Below, piece by piece: positions 45,061 through 53,544 of a stretch of 64,000 nucleotides of DNA (the stretch's first letter is position 1; each line of letters starts with the position of its first letter). Under the pieces are notes generated by a model. The model had not been told where the DNA came from, did no database searches, and saw only the letters and a list, made by a program, of their open reading frames with translations. Made by a program: the position numbers and the translations under genes. The stretch lies in NCBI RefSeq assembly GCF_003201865.1, contig NZ_QJJJ01000001.1, positions 682,001-746,000 on the forward strand, written 5' to 3'. Origin of the DNA: Methylobacterium sp. B4 (GTDB lineage Bacteria > Pseudomonadota > Alphaproteobacteria > Rhizobiales > Beijerinckiaceae).

Positions 45061-45209
45061 GGCCGCCCTAACCGATCGTCCTGGAGCTCGGCCAGCAGCC
45101 GGCGCTGAGCCCGCCCGTCGCGCCAGCCGTTGAGAATCAGCGCGCCGAGCACCAGGGCGGCGAATCCGTAAGAGCCGGCGATGAAGGACGCGTAGTGTCC
45201 GAATTCCAT
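45057..45209 (-). CDS. ccmD: Haem exporter accessory protein CcmD
   Basis: 50 residues. Starts MEFGHYASFIAGSYGFAALV, the CcmD hallmark (HYASFIxxSYG), with one membrane helix and a basic/polar tail GWRDGRAQRRLLAELQDD. CcmD stabilises the CcmABC-CcmE complex so that holo-CcmE is released. It lies 21 bp after ccmC and overlaps ccmG. Confidence 0.93.
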   Translation of the reverse strand: MEFGHYASFIAGSYGFAALVLGALILNGWRDGRAQRRLLAELQDDRLGRP

Positions 45210-45230
45210 GATCGTTCCGATCCTCCGCCT

Positions 45231-46037
45231 TTAGATCGCCTGGCCCATGGGGAGCGGCGCGGCTCCCCGGGTCACGGGTGCGATCTCCTGCGCACCCGCA
45301 TCGAGCCGCTCGGCCTGCCGGATCAGCAGCGTGCGCACCCGGCGGCGGGTGATCTCGGTGCGCATGGCCTGGAGATGCAGGGTGACCCCGAGCAGGGTCA
45401 TGGCCAGCACCATTTCGAGGAGTGGGTAGAGCATCGAAGAATCGATCGACGAGCCGCCCATGCGCAGGATCGAGGCGGGCTGGTGCAGCGTAGACCACCA
45501 GTTCACCGAGAACTTGATGATGGGCAGGTTCACCGCGCCGACGAGCGTCAGGATCGAGACCGCCCGGGCGGCCCTGCTCGGGTCCTCGATCGTCCGCCAT
45601 AGGGCGATGATGCCGCAATAGATCAGGAACAGCACGAGCATCGAGGTCAGCCGCGCGTCCCAGACCCAGTAGGTGCCCCACATCGGCTTGCCCCAGAGCG
45701 AGCCGGTGACGAGGCAGATCAGGGTGAAGGCCGCCCCGATCGGCGCGGCGGCGCGCTGCGACACGTCGGCGAGCGGATGGCGCCAGACCAGGGTGCCGAT
45801 CGCCGACAGCGTCATCGCCCCGTAGAAGCCCATGCCGAGGATCGCGGCGGGGACGTGGACGTACATGATCCGCACGGTGTCGCCCTGCTGGTAATCGGGC
45901 GGCACGACGAAGAAGGTCAGGTAGAGCCCCACGGCGACCAGCACGGCCGAGGTCGCGGCGAGCCAGGGCAGGGCCGCGCCCGACCAGCGCAGGAAGTGGC
46001 CCGGATGGGCGAGGCGGTTCCAGAGAGCGGTCCACAT
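45231..46037 (-). CDS. ccmC: Haem-handling membrane protein CcmC
   Basis: 268 residues, six membrane helices. The tryptophan-rich WWD-type motif is WGKPMWGTYWVWDARLTS, with the haem-ligand histidines in YVHVPAAILGM and STLHQPASI. CcmC attaches haem to CcmE. It is the first gene of ccmCDG; ccmAB are at 5.5-6.8 kb, while ccmE, ccmF and ccmH are not in this window. The C-terminus is ~25 residues longer than typical. Confidence 0.95.
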   Translation of the reverse strand: MWTALWNRLAHPGHFLRWSGAALPWLAATSAVLVAVGLYLTFFVVPPDYQQGDTVRIMYVHVPAAILGMGFYGAMTLSAIGTLVWRHPLADVSQRAAAPIGAAFTLICLVTGSLWGKPMWGTYWVWDARLTSMLVLFLIYCGIIALWRTIEDPSRAARAVSILTLVGAVNLPIIKFSVNWWSTLHQPASILRMGGSSIDSSMLYPLLEMVLAMTLLGVTLHLQAMRTEITRRRVRTLLIRQAERLDAGAQEIAPVTRGAAPLPMGQAI

Positions 46038-46222
46038 GGGGCGTCTCCATATCGCTTAGTGCGCTGCAGCAGCAATGTGCGTCATGGTCCCGGCACCGCC
46101 CTGGCGATCGGGCTGGCGCATTGCGAAACATTTGTGCAGCGCAGCGCCGGAACGGTCCGAACTCTCGCTTCTTAATGGCCTATCCGGCTCAATTCTATTG
46201 GTCGGACCGTACGACCAAAGTC

Positions 46223-47074
46223 ATGGGCCATCACATGCTGATCAGGACCGGTTACGATATCGCGTTCGAAACCACGGCCCCGACAGCGATGTCGCTGCTT
46301 CTCAGCGTGCATCCCTCGCGCCGGAACGACCTGCGCAGCCCCGAGGCAATCCGCTTCGATCCACCGATCCCGCAGCGCCAGACCGTCGACCCGTTCGGCA
46401 ACGTCTGCACGCGCATCGTCGCGCCGCCCGGACGGATCACGATCTCGTCGGACCTTCTGATCGCGGATTCGGGCCTGCCCGACGCGGTGGCGCCGCAGGC
46501 CTCCCAGGCGGCGGTCGATGCGCTGCCCGACGAGGTGATGACCTACCTCATGGCGAGCCGCTACTGCGACACGGACAAGCTCACCGCGACCGCGTGGCAG
46601 CTCTTCGGCCAGACGCCCGAGGGCTGGGCGCGGGTTCAGGCGATCGTGGATTACGTGCATCGGCACATCCGCTTCGACTACATGCAGGCGGATGCCACCC
46701 GCAGCGCGCATGACGGCTTCGTCCAACGGGTCGGGGTGTGCCGCGACTTCGCGCATCTGGCCATCGCCCTCTGCCGTTGCATGAACATCCCGGCGCGCTA
46801 CTGCACGGGCTATCTCGGCGATATCGGCGTTCCGGCAGTGCCCGACCCGATGGATTTCTCCGCTTGGCTCGAGGTCTATCTCGGCGGACGCTGGTACACG
46901 TTCGACGCGCGCCACAACACGCCGCGGATCGGCCGGATCGTGATGGCCCGGGGCCGAGACGCTACCGATTGCGCGATCTCGACGAGCTTCGGCGCGGCGC
47001 GGCTGATGCGGTTCGAGGTCCACACCGACGAAGTGACGGAGACCGCGCCGGCCGGTCTGATGCGCGCGGCCTGA
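46223..47074 (+). CDS. Transglutaminase-like cysteine protease domain protein (second copy)
   Basis: 283 residues. Beta-rich N-terminal domain (RTGYDIAFETTAPTAMSLLL), then the catalytic core: Cys173 in RVGVCRDFAHLAIALCRCM, His region FSAWLEVYLGG (the usual His replaced by Trp-Leu context) and Asp in WYTFDARHNTP. Most copies have D-x-H-A-W before EVYL; here it is DFSAWLEVYL, so the triad His appears absent. The ATG at 46223 is favoured, 46235 is possible. Divergent from ccmC. Confidence 0.82.
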   Translation: MGHHMLIRTGYDIAFETTAPTAMSLLLSVHPSRRNDLRSPEAIRFDPPIPQRQTVDPFGNVCTRIVAPPGRITISSDLLIADSGLPDAVAPQASQAAVDALPDEVMTYLMASRYCDTDKLTATAWQLFGQTPEGWARVQAIVDYVHRHIRFDYMQADATRSAHDGFVQRVGVCRDFAHLAIALCRCMNIPARYCTGYLGDIGVPAVPDPMDFSAWLEVYLGGRWYTFDARHNTPRIGRIVMARGRDATDCAISTSFGAARLMRFEVHTDEVTETAPAGLMRAA

Positions 47075-47094
47075 AAAATCGCCCGGTTGTCGGC

Positions 47095-48189
47095 TCAGTC
47101 CGTCAGGCGGTCGGCCACCGCCTCGGCGAGCGAGAGCGACGCGGTCAGCCCGGGGCTCTCGATACCGAAGAGCTGCACGAGCCCCGGCAGGCCGTGCTCC
47201 CCCGGGCCGTCGATGCGGAAATCCGCCGCCGGCTCTCCGGGTCCGGTCAGCTTTGGGCGGATGCCGGCATAATCCGGCGTCAGGCGCCCCTCCGGCAGGC
47301 CGGGCCAGTAGCGCCGGATCGCCGCCTCGAACAACGGCGCCCGGGCCGGATCGACGCCGTAATCGGCCGCCTCCACCCATTCCACGTCGGGGCCGAAGCG
47401 CATCCGCCCGGCGAGATCCAGGGTGAGGTGGATGCCCAATCCGCCCTCGACCGGGGCAGGGTAGATCAGCCGCGAGAAGGCCGGGCGCCCGGTGCAGCCG
47501 AAATAGCTGCCCTTGGCGAGCACCTGGCGGGGGACCGCTTCCGGCGCGAGCCCGGCGAAGCGGCGGGCGAGGGCCTGCGCACCCAGCCCCGCGGCGTTGA
47601 CGAGGGCGTCGACCCGTACCGTGTCGGGCGTCTCGCCGCCGAAGCGGACCTGCCATCTGCCCTCACGCGGCTCGGCCGCCTCGATCGGCGTGCGCAGGGC
47701 CAGCACGCCGCCGGCCGCCTCGATGTCGCCGAGGAGCGCCAGCATCAGGGCATGACTGTCGACGATACCGGTGGCGGGCGAGTGGAGCGCGGCGACGCAG
47801 GCGAGGTCCGGCTCCAGACGTCTCGCCTCGTCCCCCTCCATCCAGGCCAGCCCCTCGACACCGTTGGCGAGGCCTCGGGACAGGATCGTTTCGAGGGCGG
47901 CGCGCTCATCCTCACAGGTGGCGACGATGAGCTTGCCGCAGAGGCGGTACGGCACGCCGTGGCCGTCGCAGAACGCGACGAGGCGGCGGCGCCCCTCGAC
48001 GCAGTGGCGGGCACGGGCCGAACCCGGCGGGTAGTACATCCCGCCATGAATGACCTCGGAGCTGCGGGCCGAAACGCCGGTGCCGATGCCCTCGGCCGCC
48101 TCGGCGACGATCACCGAGGCTCCGCGCAGGGCCAGCGCCCGCGCGACCGCGAGCCCGACCACTCCCGCTCCGACCACGAGCGCTTCCAT
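47095..48189 (-). CDS. FAD-dependent oxidoreductase, L-2-hydroxyglutarate oxidase-like
   Basis: 364 residues of the DAO superfamily. VVGAGVVGLAVARALALRG is the FAD Rossmann motif; SSEVIHGGMYYPPGSARARH is the LhgO/L2HGDH-type segment, and the C-terminal LVQLFGIESPGLTASLSLAE closes the FAD site. Such enzymes oxidise L-2-hydroxyglutarate to 2-oxoglutarate, passing electrons to quinone. It is convergent with the transglutaminase-like gene and directly downstream of fliO on the same strand, with no obvious functional link to either. Confidence 0.85.
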   Translation of the reverse strand: MEALVVGAGVVGLAVARALALRGASVIVAEAAEGIGTGVSARSSEVIHGGMYYPPGSARARHCVEGRRRLVAFCDGHGVPYRLCGKLIVATCEDERAALETILSRGLANGVEGLAWMEGDEARRLEPDLACVAALHSPATGIVDSHALMLALLGDIEAAGGVLALRTPIEAAEPREGRWQVRFGGETPDTVRVDALVNAAGLGAQALARRFAGLAPEAVPRQVLAKGSYFGCTGRPAFSRLIYPAPVEGGLGIHLTLDLAGRMRFGPDVEWVEAADYGVDPARAPLFEAAIRRYWPGLPEGRLTPDYAGIRPKLTGPGEPAADFRIDGPGEHGLPGLVQLFGIESPGLTASLSLAEAVADRLTD

Positions 48190-48235
48190 GCCTCACCATG
48201 GGTGGCGGATGAACGATCCGTCCTTCTTGCGGAGG

Positions 48236-49510
48236 TCAGCTCTTGCTGTCGAGCGGGCGCCCGAGCAGACGAGCGAACTCGGCCTCGATCTCCTCCACCG
48301 AGAAGGGGTTCTGTCCCTGCGGAGCCGCCTCGGGGGTGTCCGGCGTGGTGGGCTCGGGCCGGGCCGGGTCCGGCCGCGGCGCAGGCTCCGGCCGGGCCGC
48401 CGCAGGCTTCTCCGCGGGCGGAAGAGGCGCGGGTGGAAGAGGCGCGGGCGGAAAAGGCGCGGGCTTGGACGGCGGGACGGATGCCGGAACGGGCACCGGC
48501 TCGGGCTGCACCGGGTCGATCGCGACCGGGAGGGTGGCCGGTTGCGCCGGTGCGGCGGCCCGCGGCGGCGGTTGGGGGACCGGCGGCGCGGCCATCGCTT
48601 GCGCGATCGGATCGGGACGAGCCGCAGCGGGCGCTTGCGTCGGAGGTGGCGCTTCGACCGAGGGAGCTTCGACCGGCGGAGTTTCGACCGGCGAGGGCGA
48701 GACCGGGGTTGCAGCCGCGGCCGGCGGCGGCGTCACCGCCGAGGATGGGCGCTTCAGCGCGACCTGAAGCTGGCGCGCCATGTCGGACAGGACGGCGGGA
48801 TCGACCGATCGCGGGCCGCGGGCGGTCATGACCGACGGCGTTTCCGCGGGCGGCGCGGCGGCGCTGACGGCCACCTCCTCCGGCCTCGCGGCGCGCTCGG
48901 AGGCGGGTTCGGGCCGAGGCGTGACGAGGGGCGGCAGCGTGCGCCGCATCAGCCGGCTCACCGGCGACGGGGCTCGCGGCTTGGTCTCGGCCTCGGGCTC
49001 CTCGGGTTCGAACAGGCCGGAATCCAGGGGCGGCGCCCGCTCGGCATGGGGCTGCAGGCCGAGCCCGGGCGCGGGCACGATCTCGGGCATGGAGAAGGTC
49101 GGCGGCTTCGGGCTGTCGAGGAAGGGGTCGATGCGCGGCGGCTCGGGCGCCGCGTCGCCCGCGCTCCCCTCCTCGGCGCGCGTGCCGCCCTCGGGGGCGT
49201 AGCGGGCACCCGCACCGCGCTGGATATGGCGCTCGACCACCACGTCGTTGGGTCCGCCGACCAGCAGCAGGTGCTCCACGTTGTCCCGTCGCAGCAGGAT
49301 CAGTTGCCGCTGCCGGTCGAGCTCGTAGATGTCGACGATGCCGAGCCGGGGCTGGCGCCCCCGCTGGCCCGGCCGCGCAGCGATGGTCAGCCCGCGCCCC
49401 GAGAGCCGCACGAACAGCAATGCCGCGATCAGGAACAGCGCCAGGATGATCAGGAAGATCACCAGGAACTGAAGGGCGACCGAGCCCTCGGAACTGAAGA
49501 ACGCTTGCAA
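48236..49510 (-). CDS. fliO: Flagellar biosynthesis protein FliO with very long Pro-rich tail
   Basis: 424 residues. Residues ~10-35 are the single membrane helix (VALQFLVIFLIILALFLIAA); GRQPRLGIVDIYELDRQRQL and LLRRDNVEHLLLVGGPNDVV form the conserved cytoplasmic FliO domain. The remaining ~310 residues are Pro/Ala/Glu-rich and disordered, ending with a short helix EEIEAEFARLLGRPL; ordinary FliO is 100-150 residues. FliO helps assemble the FliP ring of the export gate. The TTG at 49510 starts MQAFFSSEGSVALQ; an ATG at 49591 is possible. Divergent from flgBC. Confidence 0.8.
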   Translation of the reverse strand: MQAFFSSEGSVALQFLVIFLIILALFLIAALLFVRLSGRGLTIAARPGQRGRQPRLGIVDIYELDRQRQLILLRRDNVEHLLLVGGPNDVVVERHIQRGAGARYAPEGGTRAEEGSAGDAAPEPPRIDPFLDSPKPPTFSMPEIVPAPGLGLQPHAERAPPLDSGLFEPEEPEAETKPRAPSPVSRLMRRTLPPLVTPRPEPASERAARPEEVAVSAAAPPAETPSVMTARGPRSVDPAVLSDMARQLQVALKRPSSAVTPPPAAAATPVSPSPVETPPVEAPSVEAPPPTQAPAAARPDPIAQAMAAPPVPQPPPRAAAPAQPATLPVAIDPVQPEPVPVPASVPPSKPAPFPPAPLPPAPLPPAEKPAAARPEPAPRPDPARPEPTTPDTPEAAPQGQNPFSVEEIEAEFARLLGRPLDSKS

Positions 49511-49835
49511 GACCGGCGTCTTTCTGTGTCGGGGCTGCGATGGCGTTCCGCGAAGCTTCCGGCCGGGACCGGTGCCGACGGGAGACGCCATCCCGACCCT
49601 ACGCAATACTGGGTTCGATTATCGCCGTCGTCCGAGCCCCCCGCAACAAAGGCTTACGCTTCGTTAACAACTCGCTGAGCCGGTCCGCACGCTTTGTGTC
49701 GCCGGGCTCGCCGCGGCTTGCGGATGCCCGGCAGGAATTGCCCGGTTAACGGCTCCTTAACCATGCGAACGGCAAATTCTGCCGGGTCCGGCCCGCAGCC
49801 TCCCTTCGCCCCTCGCGCCGGCCGCCCGAGGCACC
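49511..49835. other. Divergent flagellar control region
   Basis: 325 bp between fliO and flgB, both reading outward, so it should contain both promoters. It is locally AT-richer (CGCTTCGTTAACAACTCGCT, GGTTAACGGCTCCTTAACC). The repeated TTAAC blocks near 49675, 49746 and 49757 could be CtrA half-sites, which would be a guess. Confidence 0.45.
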
Positions 49836-50252
49836 ATGTCGCTCACCGACCTGCCCCTGCTCGGCATGCTGCGCACCCGGATGCACTGGCACCAAGCCCG
49901 CCAGGGGCTGCTCGCCGAGAACGTGGCCAACGCCGACATGCCGGGCTTTCGCCCCCGTGACCTCGCCGAACCGGTGGGCGCCGGCGGCGCGCTCGCGGCC
50001 CCGCTCGGCGCCTCCGTCGGCGGCGACGGCCTCGCCCGCACCGATGCCGGCCATATCGGGCTCTCCGCCCAGTCCGGCCCGAACGCCGACCCGCGCCGCT
50101 TCAAGGGCTTCGAGGTCCGCCCCTCGGGCAACGGCGTGAACCTCGAGGAGGAGATGATGAAAGCGGGCGACAACCAGTCCGACTATCAGCTCGTCGCCTC
50201 GCTCTACCAGAAGAGCCTCGACGCGCTGAAGATCGCCGTCGGCAAGCGCTGA
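49836..50252 (+). CDS. flgB: Flagellar proximal rod protein FlgB
   Basis: 138 residues. MHWHQARQGLLAENVANADM is the N-terminal rod/hook helix with the AxNVANAxTPG-like motif, and NLEEEMMKAGDNQSDYQLVA the C-terminal helix. FlgB forms the base of the rod through the MS ring. First gene of flgB-flgC-fliE-fliQ-fliR-flhB. Confidence 0.95.
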   Translation: MSLTDLPLLGMLRTRMHWHQARQGLLAENVANADMPGFRPRDLAEPVGAGGALAAPLGASVGGDGLARTDAGHIGLSAQSGPNADPRRFKGFEVRPSGNGVNLEEEMMKAGDNQSDYQLVASLYQKSLDALKIAVGKR

Positions 50253-50273
50253 AGCCGCTGAACGGAGACCACC

Positions 50274-50684
50274 ATGGATTTCCTCAAGAGCCTCGGCATC
50301 GCCGCCTCCGGCCTCAAGGCCCAGTCCGGCCGGATGCGCATCATCGCCGAGAACATCGCCAACGCCGATTCCGCCGCGCCGACGGCCGGCGGCGATCCCT
50401 ACCGGCGCAAGGTCCCGAGCTTCACGAGCCGGTTCGACCGGGAACTCGGGGCGAATCTCGTCGAGGCGGGCCGGGTCCGCCGCGATCCCACGCCGTTCCG
50501 CACGAAATACGATCCCGGCAACCCGGCGGCCGATGCCCGCGGCGAGGTGCGTATGCCCAACGTCAACGGGCTGATCGAGAACATGGACATGCGCGAGGCC
50601 CAGCGCTCCTACGAGGCCAACCTCAACATGGTCACCGCGACGCGGCGGATGATCTCCCGCACCCTCGAAATCCTGAAGGCGTGA
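50274..50684 (+). CDS. flgC: Flagellar proximal rod protein FlgC
   Basis: 136 residues. SLGIAASGLKAQSGRMRIIA then ENIANADS begins the rod domain; VRMPNVNGLIENMDMREAQR and NLNMVTATRRMISRTLEI end it, as in all FlgC. It lies 21 bp after flgB and 4 bp before fliE. Confidence 0.96.
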   Translation: MDFLKSLGIAASGLKAQSGRMRIIAENIANADSAAPTAGGDPYRRKVPSFTSRFDRELGANLVEAGRVRRDPTPFRTKYDPGNPAADARGEVRMPNVNGLIENMDMREAQRSYEANLNMVTATRRMISRTLEILKA

Positions 50685-50688
50685 GCCG

Positions 50689-51003
50689 ATGACGACCTCC
50701 GCCTTCGCCGCCGGCGCCTACGCCGCCGCCCAGAGCGTCGCCCGCCCCGGCGCCGCCAAGCCCGTCCAGGGCATGGCCTCGGCGGGTGCCGGCTTCACCG
50801 GCTTCCTGCAGCAGAGCCTCGATTCCGTGGCCCAGTCCGGGGCCCAGGCCGACCGCGCGGCGCTTTCGGCCGCCACCGGCAAGGCCAACGTCGTGGACGT
50901 GGTGACCGCCGTGGCCGAGAGCGAGACCGCCCTCCAGACCCTCGTCGCCGTGCGCGACCGCGTGATCTCCGCCTACGAGGAGATCATGCGCATGCCGATC
51001 TGA
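50689..51003 (+). CDS. fliE: Flagellar hook-basal body protein FliE
   Basis: 104 residues. GFTGFLQQSLDSVAQSGAQA and the C-terminal VAESETALQTLVAVRDRVIS with AYEEIMRMPI are the FliE signature. It joins the MS ring to the rod. Followed by a 205-bp gap before fliQ, in which no gene was found. Confidence 0.95.
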   Translation: MTTSAFAAGAYAAAQSVARPGAAKPVQGMASAGAGFTGFLQQSLDSVAQSGAQADRAALSAATGKANVVDVVTAVAESETALQTLVAVRDRVISAYEEIMRMPI

Positions 51004-51208
51004 TTCTTCCCGCTTCGCTCCCGACCGGGGCGCCTGATCATCAGCCCGACCCTCCTCCACCCGCGTTCGATCGCATCGGTCGCCTCGTGCTCCGTCATGG
51101 CGAGTACACGCGAAGCGATCCAGCCACGCGACTTTTTCCGGATCGGGCGGCGTGCCGGACTGCCTCGGCTCCGCCTCGCAACGACGATCGACGAAAGCCC
51201 CCAGAGCC

Positions 51209-51475
51209 ATGACCGGCCTCGCCATCCTCGACCTCTCCCGCGACGGCATCTTCGTCTTCCTGAAGGTCGCCGGTCCCCTGATGATCGTGGCCCTCGTGGT
51301 CGGCCTGATCGTCTCGCTGTTCCAGGCGCTGACGCAGATCCAGGAGCAGACGCTGATCTACGTGCCCAAGATCGTCGCGGTCTTCGGGGTGATGCTGCTG
51401 ATGCTGCCCTTCATGGGCGATGCCATGGCCGCCTACATGGCCCGGATCGCCGCGCGCATCGCGGCGGGGGGATGA
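51209..51475 (+). CDS. fliQ: Flagellar export gate protein FliQ
   Basis: 88 residues with two membrane helices: VAGPLMIVALVVGLIVSLFQ then ALTQIQEQTLIYVPKIVAVF, the FliQ consensus. With FliP and FliR it makes the export gate. The SD is weak; the ATG at 51209 is the only start preserving the N-terminal helix at normal length. Confidence 0.95.
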   Translation: MTGLAILDLSRDGIFVFLKVAGPLMIVALVVGLIVSLFQALTQIQEQTLIYVPKIVAVFGVMLLMLPFMGDAMAAYMARIAARIAAGG

Positions 51476-51523
51476 CGAGCGGGAGGCAGCGCGCGGCGCG
51501 GCGAGCCTGTAGGATGGGCCGGC

Positions 51524-52300
51524 ATGAACACGCCGCTCGACCTGCTGCTGCCCGGCTTCGCGGCGGCCTTCATCCTCACCTTCGCCCGGGTCGGCACGCT
51601 GATCATGCTGATGCCGGGGCTGGGCGAGCAGATGATCTCGGGCCGGCTGCGGCTCAGCCTCGCCCTCCTCGTCACCCTGGTGCTGTTTCCCACCGTCCGG
51701 CCGCTCCTGCCCACCGGCAACGCCGCGCTGGCGGCGCCCGTCCTGATCGGTCTCCTGTTTGGGGAGATCCTGATCGGCCTGATGATCGGGCTGTCGGTGC
51801 GCATGGTGGTCGCCGCGCTGCAGACGGCGGGCGTGGTGATCTCGCAGCAGCTCGGCCTGTCTTTCGCCATGACCGTCGATCCGACCATGGGTGGGCAGCA
51901 GGCGGCGCTCGGCAACTTCCTGTCGCTGCTGGGCATCACCCTGGTGCTCGCAACCGACCTGCATCACCTCGCCCTGGAGGCGATCGGGCGCAGCTACATG
52001 GTGCTGCCGCCCAACGGCGTGCCCGGCATGGCGGACGCGGCCAAGCTGGCGCTCGACGCCTTCTCCCGCGGCTTCGCCCTGGCGGTGCGGATCTCCGGAC
52101 CGTTCATCGTCTTCGGCATCCTGTTCAATCTCGGGCTCGGCGTGCTGTCCCGGCTGATGCCGCAGCTACAGGTGTTCTTCCTCGCCGTGCCCGCCTCGGT
52201 GCTGATCGGCATGATGCTGCTCGTCGCCGTGCTCGGCCTCGTGATGGGGCTGTTCCTGGACGATCTCGGCCGCTATCTCGGCGCCTTCCTCGGGCGCTGA
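51524..52300 (+). CDS. fliR: Flagellar export gate protein FliR
   Basis: 258 residues, six membrane helices. FARVGTLIMLMPGLGEQMIS, FGEILIGLMIGLSVRMV and AMTVDPTMGGQQAALGNFLS are FliR motifs. It lies 48 bp after fliQ and 24 bp before flhB; the two can act as a fused unit in some bacteria. Confidence 0.95.
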   Translation: MNTPLDLLLPGFAAAFILTFARVGTLIMLMPGLGEQMISGRLRLSLALLVTLVLFPTVRPLLPTGNAALAAPVLIGLLFGEILIGLMIGLSVRMVVAALQTAGVVISQQLGLSFAMTVDPTMGGQQAALGNFLSLLGITLVLATDLHHLALEAIGRSYMVLPPNGVPGMADAAKLALDAFSRGFALAVRISGPFIVFGILFNLGLGVLSRLMPQLQVFFLAVPASVLIGMMLLVAVLGLVMGLFLDDLGRYLGAFLGR

Positions 52301-52324
52301 CCGGAGAGACGGGAGCCTGAGCCC

Positions 52325-53392
52325 TTGGCCGACGAGAGCGACGACGAGGACAAGACAGAAGACCCGACCCCGCGGCGCATCGAGCAGGCGATCGAGCGCG
52401 GCGACGTGCCGAACTCTCCCGAGATCAACACCTTCTTCATTCTGGCCGCCTTCACCCTGGCCCTGCTGCTCGCGGCGCGCCCCGCCGCCGAGGGGCTGAC
52501 CCGCGACATGCGCGGCTTCCTCGAACATGCGGGTGGGCTGCCCTCCGACCCTGCCAGCTATCTCGGCGTCGCCTTCCGCGCCGCCCTGGTCAGTCTCAAG
52601 GCGCTCGCGGTGCCGTTGGGCATGGCGATGCTCGCGGCGCTCGCCGCCGGCCTGATCCAGCACCGGCCGATCTTCACCGCCGAGAGCCTGATGCCGAAAT
52701 TCGCGCGCATCTCGCCGATGGCCGGCGCCAAGCGCCTGCTGGGCGTCGATGCCTGGGTCAATTTCGGCAAGGGCCTCGTGAAGATCGCGCTCGTCGGCAT
52801 CGTCGCGGGCGCGATCCTGTGGAGCGAGCACGACCAGGCCGAATCCTTCGCGCAGCTCGAACCCGGTGCCGCCCTCGACGGCACGCTGACCCTGGCGCTC
52901 AAGATGATGGGCGGCATGCTCGCGGCCTACGCGGTGATCGCGCTCGGCGACGCGCTCTACCAGCGCCATCGCTGGCACACGCGCCTGCGCATGACCAAGG
53001 AGGAGATGAAGCAGGAGCACAAGGAGAGCGAGGGCAGCCCCGAAGTGAAGGGCCGGATGAAGCAGTTGCGCCAGGCCCGCGTGAAGAAGCGGATGATGGC
53101 CGCCGTGCCCACCGCCACCGTGGTCGTGACGAACCCGACCCACTTCGCCGTGGCCCTGCGCTACGAGGCCGGCATGGCCGCCCCGGTCTGCGTTGCCAAG
53201 GGCGTCGATTCGCTGGCCCTGCGTATCCGCGCGCTCGCCGCCGAGCACGATGTGCCGGTGATGGAGAATCCGCCGCTCGCCCGGGCGCTGCACGCGACCG
53301 TCGAGGTCGACGAGGAGATTCCCGCCGAGCACTATCGCGCAGTTGCGGAGGTCATCGGATTCGTGCTTCGCCTGCGCCGCCGGGCGGCCTGA
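52325..53392 (+). CDS. flhB: Flagellar export switch protein FlhB
   Basis: 355 residues. Starts at TTG with the typical EDKTEDPTPRRIEQAIERGD; four membrane helices follow, then a linker (KQEHKESEGSPEVKGRMKQL) and the autocleavage site NPTH in VVVTNPTHFAVALRY, where self-cleavage switches export from hook to filament proteins. The C-terminal domain ends VIGFVLRLRRRAA. Last gene of the flagellar series. Confidence 0.96.
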   Translation: MADESDDEDKTEDPTPRRIEQAIERGDVPNSPEINTFFILAAFTLALLLAARPAAEGLTRDMRGFLEHAGGLPSDPASYLGVAFRAALVSLKALAVPLGMAMLAALAAGLIQHRPIFTAESLMPKFARISPMAGAKRLLGVDAWVNFGKGLVKIALVGIVAGAILWSEHDQAESFAQLEPGAALDGTLTLALKMMGGMLAAYAVIALGDALYQRHRWHTRLRMTKEEMKQEHKESEGSPEVKGRMKQLRQARVKKRMMAAVPTATVVVTNPTHFAVALRYEAGMAAPVCVAKGVDSLALRIRALAAEHDVPVMENPPLARALHATVEVDEEIPAEHYRAVAEVIGFVLRLRRRAA

Positions 53393-53410
53393 GAACCGGA
53401 GCGGGCTCGA

Positions 53411-53432
53411 TGAGGGACGGCGAAGTCCCTCA
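53411..53432. terminator. Small stem-loop after flhB
   Basis: TGAGGGAC and GTCCCTCA pair around six bases, 18 bp after the flhB stop. No U-tract, so read-through to cckA is possible. Confidence 0.35.
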
Positions 53433-53544
53433 GGCGCCACGGTTTATGCACCATTGTCCGGCAATGCTCCGGTCAATGCTCCGAAGTCGGCGTGACGGTC
53501 ATGACGCGCACGGAAGCGGCGTGTGAGGGGATGGGTAGGGCCTG

